Position numbers and translations under genes: made by a program
In this document: one piece after another, positions 15,661 through 22,984 of the stretch
Layout: each line of letters starts with the position of its first letter
Numbering within the stretch: position 1 is the stretch's first letter
Notes under the pieces: generated by a model
Told to the model about the DNA's origin: nothing
Seen by the model: only the letters and a program-made list of their open reading frames with translations
Database searches by the model: none
Assembly (NCBI GenBank): GCA_031270945.1
Contig: JAISWZ010000436.1
Span: forward strand, 1 to 36,070
Length of the DNA stretch: 36,070 nt
Direction of reading: 5' to 3'
DNA from: Clostridiales bacterium
Lineage (GTDB): Bacteria; Bacillota; Clostridia; Lachnospirales; WQUN01

Positions 15661-16509
15661 ATGGCTTCATCATTTGAGATCAAAAAAGAAATGTGTGAGA
15701 TCGGCCGCCGAATCTACCAAAACGGGTTCGTCGCCGCAAATGACGGAAACTTCTCCGTCAAGGCCGGGGAGAACGAGTTCTACTGCACTCCCACCGGCGT
15801 GTCCAAGGGGTTCATGACTCCGGACATGATACTTAAGGTCGACAAGCAGGGCAGGCTCTTGGAGCCAAACTCCAAGTACAGGATCTCAAGCGAGTTCAAG
15901 ATGCACCTTGGCGTCTACAGGAACCGCCCGGACGTGAACGCGGTGGTCCACGCGCACCCGCCAGTGGCGACAGCCCATGCCGTCTGCGGCAAGGCGCTGA
16001 ACTCCATGATCATGCCAGAGGTCATCATATTCCTTGGGGATGTGCCCTTGACCGACTATGGAACCCCGTCAACCGAGGAGATCCCAAACGCCATAGAAGG
16101 CGCGATACAAAACCATGACGCTGTCCTTCTTGAAAACCACGGGGCGCTTTCCGTTGGCATAAACCTAACCCAGGCCTACTTCCGCATGGAGACGCTTGAG
16201 TATTGGGCGAAGATAAACCTGTACGCAGCGCAGCTTGGCGGCGCGAACGAATTGAACCAGAACCAGGTGAAGAGGCTTGTCCAGCTCAGAAGCGAGATGA
16301 AGCTTCCAGGACGCCACCCAGGCTGCCCTACCTGCAAGAACAACGGAACCCCCAGCTGCCACAGCAACACTGGCGTAGCCAATTCCTGCAGGGAAGAAGC
16401 GCCGGCGTCTAGGCCAGTTTCGCCTGCGCCAGCAGCCGCTCCTGCCCTTGACGAGGAAACCATTCGCGCAGTCACCCGCCAAGTGATGGCCGCATTGGGC
16501 AGGGGGTGA
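15661..16509 (+). CDS. Class II (fuculose/rhamnulose-phosphate) aldolase with encapsulation tail
   Basis: This zinc aldolase should split fuculose-1-phosphate or rhamnulose-1-phosphate into lactaldehyde and dihydroxyacetone phosphate. The metal ligands are His97 and His99 (VHAHPP) and His160 (LENHGA); Glu78 in SSEFKMH is the catalytic acid/base; SVK and TPTGVSKG near the N-terminus bind phosphate. The catalytic part covers about 215 residues. A 65-residue extension follows with a Cys-rich stretch (CPTC, then SCHSN and NSC), a Pro/Ala linker and a final amphipathic helix (EETIRAVTRQVMAAL) like the encapsulation peptides of its neighbours. I use ATG 15661; upstream codons cross the hairpin region. 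The aldehyde dehydrogenase follows after four bases. Fuculose versus rhamnulose cannot be decided. Confidence 0.88.
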   Translation: MASSFEIKKEMCEIGRRIYQNGFVAANDGNFSVKAGENEFYCTPTGVSKGFMTPDMILKVDKQGRLLEPNSKYRISSEFKMHLGVYRNRPDVNAVVHAHPPVATAHAVCGKALNSMIMPEVIIFLGDVPLTDYGTPSTEEIPNAIEGAIQNHDAVLLENHGALSVGINLTQAYFRMETLEYWAKINLYAAQLGGANELNQNQVKRLVQLRSEMKLPGRHPGCPTCKNNGTPSCHSNTGVANSCREEAPASRPVSPAPAAAPALDEETIRAVTRQVMAALGRG

Positions 16510-16513
16510 TCCG

Positions 16514-17902
16514 GTGCCCTTGTCCGAGCTCCAAGTGGAGGAAATAGTCAGGCAGGTGCTGACTGAGCTAGCTCCGGCAAAGCCGGAAGGCCAGCCTGGC
16601 ATCTGCGAGAGCGTCGAGGAAGCCCTGCGCCAAGCGGATCGCTCCCACAAGATTCTCTATGACATAAGCATGAAAAAGAGGGAAGAAGCCATCTCAAACA
16701 TCAGGAGGCTTACCCTGGAAAACGCCGAGCGGCTTGCTAGGCTTGGCGTAAAAGAAACAAAAATGGGACGGGTCGAGGACAAAATCGCCAAGCACATCCT
16801 TGTGGCGGAAAAGACGCCTGGCACCGAGTGCCTGACCCCGACAGCCCTGTCTGGCGACTATGGCCTGACCCTTACGGAAAGGGCGCCCTACGGCGTCATA
16901 GCCGCAGTGACCCCAAGCACAAACCCGTCTGAAACTGTCATCTGCAACACCATAGGAATGATGGCGTCAGGCAACACTGTGGTCTTCAATCCGCATCCGT
17001 CAGCAAAGGAAACATCCCTGCAGGCCATAGAGCTGGTTAACAGGGGGGCAAAAGAGGCGGGGCTCCCAAATGTCGCCTTCGCCGCCAAAAATCCGACGCC
17101 TGAGTCATTTTCCGCCATGATCGCCTCCCCGATAGTGAGGATGGTAGTCTGCACAGGCGGACCAGGAATTGTGAAGCTCACTCTTTCCTCAGGCAAGAAG
17201 GCCATAGCGGCAGGAGCGGGCAACCCTCCTGTGATTATAGACGAATCAGCTTGCCTTGAAAAGGCGGCCAGGGACGTGATAGCCGGTGCGTCATTTGACA
17301 ACAACCTGCCTTGCATCGCTGAAAAGGAAGCTTTTGTCCTAGCTTCCGTCTATGATGACTTCCTGTCTCTGCTTGTGAAAAATGGAGCGGTCTTAGTCAG
17401 CCCCGAAGACACAAAAAGGCTAGAGAAGCTTGTCCTCACAGAAAAAGAAGGCAAATATTTTCTCAACAGGCGCTGGGTCGGCCAAGACGCGTCCTTGTAC
17501 CTGGACGCGCTGGGAATAGCGTCAAACTCTCCCCGCCTCATCATCTGCGAGGCTGAGCCAAATGACCTGTTTGTGCAAGAAGAGTTGATGATGCCCATAC
17601 TTCCTATAGTGAAAGCCAAGAATATAGACGAGGCCATAGCCCTCTCGGTCCAGGCCGAGCACGGCTACCGCCATTCGGCCCACATGCACTCAAAGAACGT
17701 GGATCATTTGACCCGGTTCGCCAGGGCGGCGCAAACCACAATCTTCGTGAAAAACGCCCCGTCTTACGCCGGTTTGGGTTTCAAAGGGGAAGGCCACTGC
17801 ACTTTCACCATAGCCGGCCCAACAGGCGAAGGCCTGACAAACGCCGCCAGCTTCACCAGAAGCAGGCGCTGCATAATGGCGGACTCTTTGCATATTGTCT
17901 AA
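16514..17902 (+). CDS. pduP: CoA-acylating propionaldehyde dehydrogenase (PduP/EutE type)
   Basis: The 462-residue enzyme oxidises propionaldehyde to propionyl-CoA with NAD+ in the BMC lumen. The catalytic Cys267 lies in DNNLPCIAEKE, the hallmark of PduP/EutE; TPSTNPSETVICN and ICTGGPG-like VCTGGPGIV are cofactor-site segments. The first 18 residues (LSELQVEEIVRQVLTEL) form an encapsulation helix followed by a Pro/Ala linker. The start is GTG 16514 with AGGGGG just upstream, inside the aldolase stop region, so translation of the two is probably linked. After the stop comes an imperfect hairpin with a T-rich run, so part of the transcripts may end here. Confidence 0.93.
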   Translation: MPLSELQVEEIVRQVLTELAPAKPEGQPGICESVEEALRQADRSHKILYDISMKKREEAISNIRRLTLENAERLARLGVKETKMGRVEDKIAKHILVAEKTPGTECLTPTALSGDYGLTLTERAPYGVIAAVTPSTNPSETVICNTIGMMASGNTVVFNPHPSAKETSLQAIELVNRGAKEAGLPNVAFAAKNPTPESFSAMIASPIVRMVVCTGGPGIVKLTLSSGKKAIAAGAGNPPVIIDESACLEKAARDVIAGASFDNNLPCIAEKEAFVLASVYDDFLSLLVKNGAVLVSPEDTKRLEKLVLTEKEGKYFLNRRWVGQDASLYLDALGIASNSPRLIICEAEPNDLFVQEELMMPILPIVKAKNIDEAIALSVQAEHGYRHSAHMHSKNVDHLTRFARAAQTTIFVKNAPSYAGLGFKGEGHCTFTIAGPTGEGLTNAASFTRSRRCIMADSLHIV

Positions 17903-17960
17903 AAAACAAGGCTTTGCCCGATTGTCTTGGGCATTCAACCAAGTTTTTTGTTTTTAGCTC
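17901..17960 (+). terminator. Imperfect hairpin, possible partial terminator
   Basis: AAAAAACAAGG and CCAAGTTTTTT form an outer stem with a 2x2 internal loop, and GCCC/GGGC an inner one; GTTTTTAG and later T-runs follow. It lies between aldehyde and alcohol dehydrogenase genes and could lower expression downstream. Confidence 0.45.
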
Positions 17961-17999
17961 ACTTTTTTAGCTTTTTTTAAATCAAGACAGGAGGCTCAA

Positions 18000-19196
18000 A
18001 TGGATCTGGATCAGCATTCAATCGAAAGCATAGTCCGGCAAGTGCTAACCAAGCTGAAGGAGCCCGCGCAAGAAAGCGCACTTAGCGTAAAAGCAGGCAT
18101 GGCTCAAGTCGCGATGCTTGAGTCGCTTAAAAATTTCGCCATAAGAGAATACCCGATCCCCGAGCTTGAGGATGACGACATCCTTGTCAAGGTCGAGGGG
18201 TGCGGCGTCTGCGGCACCGACGTGCATGAGTGGAAAGGCGATCCCTTCGGCTACATTCCACTTGTCCTCGGGCACGAGGGCACCGGCGAGATCATCGGGC
18301 TGGGGCGGAACATCAAGAAGGACTCCCAAGGCAATCCCGTGAAAGTGGGCGACAAGCTGGTCACCTCTGTCATCTCCTGCGGAGAGTGCCCCAACTGCCT
18401 GCTCCATCCGGAAAGCCCCCAGCTTTGCGAGAACCAGGGCGTCTACGGGCTTATAACAGACAGTCCCAGAAACCACCTGACCGGATGGTTCGCATCCCAT
18501 ATCGTTATCAAGAAAGGCTCGACCTACTTTGTCGTAAACGAGCTTTCCCTTGATCAGCGGATGCTCCTTGAGCTGGCAGCTGTCGCAGTCCACGCGGTTC
18601 AGCAGGGCAAGTCAACCGGACGCTTGCACTTTGACTCCAGAGTTGTGGTCTCCGGCTGCGGGCCAGTCGGCCTGATGGTCACCGCCGCCTTGCGGGTTGC
18701 CGGGGTTGGCGAGATAACGGTCATTGACGGGTCAGATCAAAGGCTTGACTTCGCCAGGCAATTGGGCGCTTCTCACATCATCAACTTCAAGCAGACTCCA
18801 ACTCTTGACGGCAGGATCCAGGCGGTTCAGTCCGTGACTCGCGGACAGGGCGCTGACTTCGCCTTCCAGTGCACAGGAAACCCCCAAGCGGCTTCTGATG
18901 TCTACAAGTTCATCCGCAGAGGCGGAGGCCTCTGCGAAATGGGCTTCTTTGTAGACAACGGCAACGCCACGATAAATCCGCACTTTGATCTTTGCAAGAA
19001 GGAGATCGCCCTTGTCGGATCCTGGACTTATGGGGCGCACGAGTACCCGCTTACGATAGCCTTCTTGAAGAGAGCCAAAGAATTGGGCCTTCCATTGGAG
19101 AGAATGATAACTCACCGCTTCCCCCTTGGCAAGATGAATGAAGCCATGGAAACCAACCTTTCCATGCAGGGCATGAAAATCGCCTACGTTTCTTGA
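18000..19196 (+). CDS. Zinc-dependent alcohol dehydrogenase with encapsulation helix
   Basis: The 398-residue medium-chain dehydrogenase would reduce propionaldehyde to propanol (or lactaldehyde to 1,2-propanediol) and regenerate NAD+. Catalytic zinc ligands are in GCGVCGTDVHE and LGHEGTGE; the structural zinc site is the four-cysteine segment CGECPNC then QLCE. The nucleotide-binding loop is SGCGPVGLM. The N-terminus (HSIESIVRQVLTKL) is an encapsulation helix followed by a short linker, absent from ordinary family members, so the enzyme is cargo of the BMC. The ATG at 18000 has AGGAGG five bases upstream. It takes the place of the iron-type PduQ of vitamin B12-dependent Pdu loci. Which aldehyde it prefers is open. 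Confidence 0.9.
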   Translation: MDLDQHSIESIVRQVLTKLKEPAQESALSVKAGMAQVAMLESLKNFAIREYPIPELEDDDILVKVEGCGVCGTDVHEWKGDPFGYIPLVLGHEGTGEIIGLGRNIKKDSQGNPVKVGDKLVTSVISCGECPNCLLHPESPQLCENQGVYGLITDSPRNHLTGWFASHIVIKKGSTYFVVNELSLDQRMLLELAAVAVHAVQQGKSTGRLHFDSRVVVSGCGPVGLMVTAALRVAGVGEITVIDGSDQRLDFARQLGASHIINFKQTPTLDGRIQAVQSVTRGQGADFAFQCTGNPQAASDVYKFIRRGGGLCEMGFFVDNGNATINPHFDLCKKEIALVGSWTYGAHEYPLTIAFLKRAKELGLPLERMITHRFPLGKMNEAMETNLSMQGMKIAYVS

Positions 19197-19204
19197 GGAT
19201 CGCC

Positions 19205-19525
19205 ATGGCTCTGGGGCTATTGGAGGTTTACGGGTTTTCAACCGCCATTGTTTGCGCTGACGCGGCAGCCAAGGCCGCTGGCGTGAAAGTGGTGGCGATG
19301 GACAAGAACAAGCCGGCCGGAGGCGATTCGGTGGCTGTGCCTCTTATCATGCAGATCAAGCTCTCAGGAGACATCTCGGCTATAGAAACCGCTGTCGAAG
19401 CCGGCGCCGAATGCGCCAAGAAAAGGGGCCTATTCGTAGCCAGCCACGTAATAGCCAGGGAATCCGAGGCCGCGCTGAAGATGGCTGCGCTGAATGATGT
19501 GGGGAAAGACAAGATAAACAGGTAA
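19205..19525 (+). CDS. BMC-H shell protein with altered pore loop
   Basis: The 106-residue protein has one BMC domain (GLLEVYGFSTAIVCADAAAKAAGVKVV at the start, then GDISAIETAVEAGAECAKKRG), so it should form shell hexamers. The region between the first helix and strand 3 differs from PduA: MDKNKPAGGDSVAVPLI replaces the usual E-IGSG pore loop and is longer, which should change what passes through. I use ATG 19205, with GAGG upstream; it starts nine bases after the alcohol dehydrogenase stop. A TTG at 19193 is in frame but less likely. Confidence 0.85.
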   Translation: MALGLLEVYGFSTAIVCADAAAKAAGVKVVAMDKNKPAGGDSVAVPLIMQIKLSGDISAIETAVEAGAECAKKRGLFVASHVIARESEAALKMAALNDVGKDKINR

Positions 19526-19605
19526 TTATAATATTTATTAAATTAATATTTATTAAATAAATATTTTTTAAAAAATATTTATAAATTAATAAAAGGGGAT
19601 AAGAG
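19526..19605. other. A/T-only island inside the shell operon
   Basis: About 80 bases of nearly pure A/T separate the first and second BMC-H genes in an operon that is otherwise near 50-55% GC. It contains a perfect palindrome of 22 bases (19559-19580, AAATATTTTTT and its complement) and a TATAAT (19527-19532) without a matching -35. It may be an RNA processing or stability element for the abundant shell mRNAs. Confidence 0.5.
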
Positions 19606-19610
19606 CCGAT

Positions 19611-19883
19611 ATGCAGGAAGCTCTTGGAATGATAGAAACAAGAGGGCTGGTGGCAGCTGTGGAAGCCGCTGACGCCATGACCAAGGCGGCGAATGTCAGC
19701 CTGGTCGGCACAGAGAAAATAGGCTCTGGCCTTGTTACAGTGATGGTAAGAGGAGACGTGGGAGCGGTCAAGTCGGCTGTCGAGGCTGGCGCTGACGCGG
19801 CCGGAAGGCTGGGCGAGCTTTTCGCCAAGCACGTAATCCCCAGGCCCCATACTGACGTGGAGAAGATTCTCCCGAAAATATAG
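19611..19883 (+). CDS. PduA/PduJ-like BMC-H shell protein, copy 1
   Basis: A 90-residue single-domain shell protein of the major facet-forming type. It has [19 protein letters not shown], the pore loop EKIGSGLV, and ends [17 protein letters not shown]. The KIGSG pore is the same as in PduA, where it lets propanediol pass. It is about five in six residues identical to the next gene, so the pair is a tandem duplication. GGGGA lies somewhat far (14 bases) upstream after the A/T island. Confidence 0.93.
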   Translation: MQEALGMIETRGLVAAVEAADAMTKAANVSLVGTEKIGSGLVTVMVRGDVGAVKSAVEAGADAAGRLGELFAKHVIPRPHTDVEKILPKI

Positions 19884-19907
19884 CCTTTTCAGGCAGGAGG
19901 TATTACC

Positions 19908-20183
19908 ATGATGGACGCTTTGGGAATGGTCGAGACTAGAGGGCTTGTAGCCGCCATAGAGGCTGCTGACGCCATGGTCAAGGCAGCGAACGTGACCCTT
20001 ATAGGCACTGAGAAGATAGGCTCAGGACTTGTAAGCGTCATGGTTCGGGGAGATGTTGGGGCTGTGAAGGCAGCCGTTGAGGCTGGCGGAGCTGCAGCCG
20101 GAAGGCTGGGAGAGGTCGTTGCGACCCACGTGATCCCACGCCCCCACACGGACGTAGAGAAAATCTTGCCGTCTATCCAGTAG
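19908..20183 (+). CDS. PduA/PduJ-like BMC-H shell protein, copy 2
   Basis: A 91-residue hexamer-forming shell protein, paralogous to the gene just upstream. The core and the EKIGSGLV pore are unchanged; differences cluster at residues 61-73 ([14 protein letters not shown] versus [14 protein letters not shown]), on the helix that meets neighbouring tiles. The ribosome-binding site is better (CAGGAGGT, 8 bases from ATG), so this copy may be the more abundant. Confidence 0.93.
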   Translation: MMDALGMVETRGLVAAIEAADAMVKAANVTLIGTEKIGSGLVSVMVRGDVGAVKAAVEAGGAAAGRLGEVVATHVIPRPHTDVEKILPSIQ

Positions 20184-20187
20184 GCAG

Positions 20188-20481
20188 ATGGAAGATGAAA
20201 AAGCGATAGCGCTGCTTGAAGTCCAAGCGATGGCAGCGGCGATAGCAGGCCTTGACGCGATGTTGAACTGCGCGGACGTCAGGCTAATACACATTGAGCG
20301 GCGCTTGGGCGGCCGCCTTGTCACAGTGGCTGTGGACGGCTCCATCGGCGCCGTCACGGCCGCCCTGGAGGCCGGCCGCGAGGCCGCCTCCAAGGTTGGG
20401 AAGGTGAAGCAGTCCGAGATAATCGCCCGCCCTCACCCCGAGATCTTGAAGTTCTTGTACACGGACGGCAACAAGCCGTAG
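20188..20481 (+). CDS. BMC-H shell protein with arginine at the pore
   Basis: A 97-residue single BMC domain (ALLEVQAMAAAIAGLDAMLNCADVRLI, GSIGAVTAALEAGREAASKVG). The pore loop reads ERRLGGRLV instead of EKIGSGLV, which brings positive charge towards the opening and would favour anionic molecules. It begins four bases after the previous stop with only a weak AGGCAG before it, so it probably depends on translational coupling. Confidence 0.88.
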   Translation: MEDEKAIALLEVQAMAAAIAGLDAMLNCADVRLIHIERRLGGRLVTVAVDGSIGAVTAALEAGREAASKVGKVKQSEIIARPHPEILKFLYTDGNKP

Positions 20482-20536
20482 GGGGGGCGCAACGCAATTC
20501 TAAACACAACCTATCTCTTTAGATTCTTGCTTTTGA

Positions 20537-20560
20537 CATGTCCCAGAATCTTGGGACATG
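20537..20560 (+). promoter_or_regulatory. Intercistronic hairpin before pduL
   Basis: CATGTCCCA (20537-20545) and TGGGACATG (20552-20560) form a perfect 9-base stem with a 6-base loop in the 108-base gap between a shell gene and pduL. There is no U-tract, so an RNA stability or processing role is more likely than termination. Confidence 0.45.
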
Positions 20561-20589
20561 AGCCCAGCGCTTGCAAGCAAATATAAAGG

Positions 20590-21309
20590 ATGATGACTTT
20601 GGACGCAATCCAAGTGGAAGAGCTGGTGCGAAAAGTGCTGGCCGAGCTCAACAGCCAGGATTTGGAGCCTGATTCCGGCAGCGTTCTGGTTGGCGTGTCA
20701 GCCAGGCATGTCCATGTGACCGCCTCGCATTTCGCGGCCTTGTTTGGGGAAGACGCTGACCTGGCTCGCTTCAAGCCGCTAAACGGAGGGCAGTACGCCT
20801 CCGCCTGCCAGGTGGCCCTGGTGTCCCCGTCCATGAAATGCATTGAGAACGTGCGGATCTTGGGCCCATTCCGGAAGGAAACCCAAGTTGAGATATCCAG
20901 GTCAGACGCGCGGGCGCTTAAAGTTGATCCGCCGGTCAGGCCGTCGGGCGTTCTTGACGGCACTCCTGGAATCACGCTGGCTGGGCCCCATGGAAGCGTA
21001 ACTTTAACAAAGGGGCTTATAATATCGAACCGCCACATCCACATTCCGCCGTCATTCGCCAACAGGCTTGGGCTAGAGGAGAACGACTTTGTTGAATGCA
21101 TGATGGAAGGCGAAAGAAAGACCGTATTTTGCGGAGTCCAGATAAGGGTTGATCCGTCCTTTGCGCCGGAGATGCACATTGACACGGATGACGCGAACTC
21201 TGCCGGAATCATAGGCAAGGCTCGCGCTGTCATTTTAGGAAAGGGGGCAGATGGCCATGGTGCGCGGACGCATTGTGGGCACTGTGGTTGCCACAAAAAA
21301 AGCGGATAG
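20590..21309 (+). CDS. pduL: Phosphate propanoyltransferase PduL
   Basis: The 239-residue enzyme moves the propionyl group from CoA to phosphate, recycling CoA inside the shell and yielding propionyl-phosphate for ATP formation. It has the duplicated PduL barrel with zinc ligands in SARHVHVT (first domain), SNRHIHIPP (second) and MHIDTDDAN. The N-terminus, AIQVEELVRKVLAEL, is an encapsulation helix. Two ATG codons (20590, 20593) follow AAAGG very closely; a TTG at 20599 has better spacing, so the exact start is unsure. The C-terminal 20 residues run 59 bases into the EutN gene in another frame and end in HCGHCGCHKKSG, a Cys/His-rich tail not expected for the family. Confidence 0.92.
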   Translation: MMTLDAIQVEELVRKVLAELNSQDLEPDSGSVLVGVSARHVHVTASHFAALFGEDADLARFKPLNGGQYASACQVALVSPSMKCIENVRILGPFRKETQVEISRSDARALKVDPPVRPSGVLDGTPGITLAGPHGSVTLTKGLIISNRHIHIPPSFANRLGLEENDFVECMMEGERKTVFCGVQIRVDPSFAPEMHIDTDDANSAGIIGKARAVILGKGADGHGARTHCGHCGCHKKSG

Positions 21310-21511
21310 CCTTGTGGGATGCAAGCTCATGGAAGTCGAGATTGGCGATAAAGGCGGCGGATACATCATAGCCGTTGACGCCGTAGGCGCTGGAATAGGC
21401 GAGGAGGTGCTGGTGTCGCAAGGAAGCTCTGGTCGGCTTGCCTTGCGCAATGTCAATACGCCCACCGACGCCGTAATAGTAGGGATAATAGACCAGAAGC
21501 AGGGATCATGA
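21251..21511 (+). CDS. EutN/CcmL-type BMC vertex protein
   Basis: The 86-residue protein forms the pentamers that close the corners of the shell. It shows the family layout: MVRGRIVGTVVATKKADSLVGCKLM, then IAVDAVGAGIGEEVLVSQGSSGR and a C-terminal DAVIVGIID. The start at 21251 follows GGGGGCAG and lies inside the end of pduL; its stop overlaps the start of pduS by ATGA. Tight overlap on both sides argues for co-translation of the three proteins. Confidence 0.93.
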   Translation: MAMVRGRIVGTVVATKKADSLVGCKLMEVEIGDKGGGYIIAVDAVGAGIGEEVLVSQGSSGRLALRNVNTPTDAVIVGIIDQKQGS

Positions 21512-22827
21512 GCGCTGAGAAAGAGGCTTTGAGAACCGCTGGCGTGGTAGGCGCCGGCGGCGCCGGGTTTCCGGCCTGGGCCAAGATGGCGGAAGGAATC
21601 GACACTGTCATCGTAAACGCCGTGGAATGCGAGCCCCTGCTTCGCAAGGACTTTCGCCTTGTAGAGCTTCGCATGGCAGACATAGCCCTTGGGGCCAAGC
21701 TTTTCTCTGACTCCATAGAGGCCAAGGGGGCGCTCCTTTGCCTCAAGGAAGAGAACGCGAAGCTCCTGGGGCTGGCGGACGGAGAGAAGATCCTGGATGG
21801 GGTCTTTGTCAAGGCAGTCCCAGACTTCTATCCCGCAGGGGATGAGATAATACTTATCCACGAGGCGCTAGGCAGGATCGTGCCTCCAGGAAAGCTTCCG
21901 TCCTCGGTCGGAGTGGTAGTCATAAATTCGGAGACTTCGCTGAACATAGCCATGGCATTGTGCCATGGATTGCCTGTCACAGAGAAATGGCTGACAATAG
22001 GAGGGGCGGTGTCAAAGCCCTGCGTTGTCCGCGCGCCTATAGGAACAAAGGCGCTTGACCTGTTTGCCCTTCTTGGGGAGAAGATCAAGCCGAACCATGT
22101 CTTGATTGACGGCGGCCCTGCCATGGGCGCGATAGTTGATCCCCAAACCGCCATAGTAAAAAAGACGACAAGCGGATTTTTGATGCTTCCTGAGGACAGC
22201 CCTTCAATAGCGCTGAAGCTGGCGGATCCAAACAGGCTTCTTCGCAGGGCGTCTTCCGCTTGCTGCCAATGCTCCTTCTGCTCAGACCAATGCCCCAGGA
22301 AGCTCCTGGGATACCCGGTGGAGCCGTCAAAGGCGATAAGGTCAGCTTTCACTTTAGGAGAAAGCAACCCGGGGGCGCTTATGGGCGCGGCTGTATGCTC
22401 CGAGTGCGGCCTATGCTCGCTAGCCGCCTGCTGCCAAGGCGTAATGCCATCAGCGGTGATGGGAACGATAAAAGGGGCGCTGGCCAAAAACGGCGCCAGG
22501 CCTGGGCTGGAACTCTTGGAGGCGCCGCCGTTCCGGGATTTTCGCAGGATCCCGTCCTCCCGCTTTGCCCGACTTGCGGGCGCGGCCCCTTACAAGGCGC
22601 CCACTCCATACCAAGGCCCCTTGCAAGCAAAAGAGGTTAGGCTTTTGCTTAAGCAGCACACTGGATCTCCTTCAGTGCCAGCTGTCAACTCAGGAGACAG
22701 CGTCAAGGCCGGCCAGCTTTTAGCCACTCCCGGCGACGGGATCTCGACGGCCCTTCATTCTCCATTGAATGGAATCGCCAAGGTCACGGGAGACAGCGTT
22801 TGGGTCACGGCATGCCCTGCGATGTAA
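21508..22827 (+). CDS. pduS: PduS-like flavin/iron-sulfur electron-transfer protein
   Basis: The 439-residue protein is related to RnfC and PduS. It begins with GVVGAGGAGFPAWAK, the flavin/NADH-binding region of the RnfC family, and has two cluster motifs in the second half, CCQCSFCSDQCPR and CSECGLCSLAACCQG. In B12-dependent loci PduS reduces cobalamin; here there is no B12 enzyme, so it more likely passes electrons across the shell, for instance with the PduT-like protein and its pore cluster, or to the activase. The C-terminal part has a short SLBB/barrel-like end (SGDSVKAGQLLA). It overlaps the EutN stop by four bases. The electron partner is inferred. Confidence 0.88.
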   Translation: MSAEKEALRTAGVVGAGGAGFPAWAKMAEGIDTVIVNAVECEPLLRKDFRLVELRMADIALGAKLFSDSIEAKGALLCLKEENAKLLGLADGEKILDGVFVKAVPDFYPAGDEIILIHEALGRIVPPGKLPSSVGVVVINSETSLNIAMALCHGLPVTEKWLTIGGAVSKPCVVRAPIGTKALDLFALLGEKIKPNHVLIDGGPAMGAIVDPQTAIVKKTTSGFLMLPEDSPSIALKLADPNRLLRRASSACCQCSFCSDQCPRKLLGYPVEPSKAIRSAFTLGESNPGALMGAAVCSECGLCSLAACCQGVMPSAVMGTIKGALAKNGARPGLELLEAPPFRDFRRIPSSRFARLAGAAPYKAPTPYQGPLQAKEVRLLLKQHTGSPSVPAVNSGDSVKAGQLLATPGDGISTALHSPLNGIAKVTGDSVWVTACPAM

Positions 22828-22984
22828 AAAAAAATAAAAAAATAAATTTTTTGCAAATAATAAAAGCTATAAAAGCTATAAAAGCAACAAAGCAACAAAG
22901 CAACAAGAGCAACAAAAGCAAAGCGGCGGTCGCAAATTAACAAATTGCCAAAATCATCTTGACATATAGCAAGGGGGTGGATCA
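22828..22984. other. A/T-rich and simple-repeat leader of the BMC-T gene
   Basis: After the pduS stop there is an A/T island (about 22826-22870), then short direct repeats AAAGCTATA and GCAACAAA units. No hairpin terminator is clear. Composition contrasts with the genes on both sides, as it does at 19526-19605 and after 9990. Confidence 0.45.
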
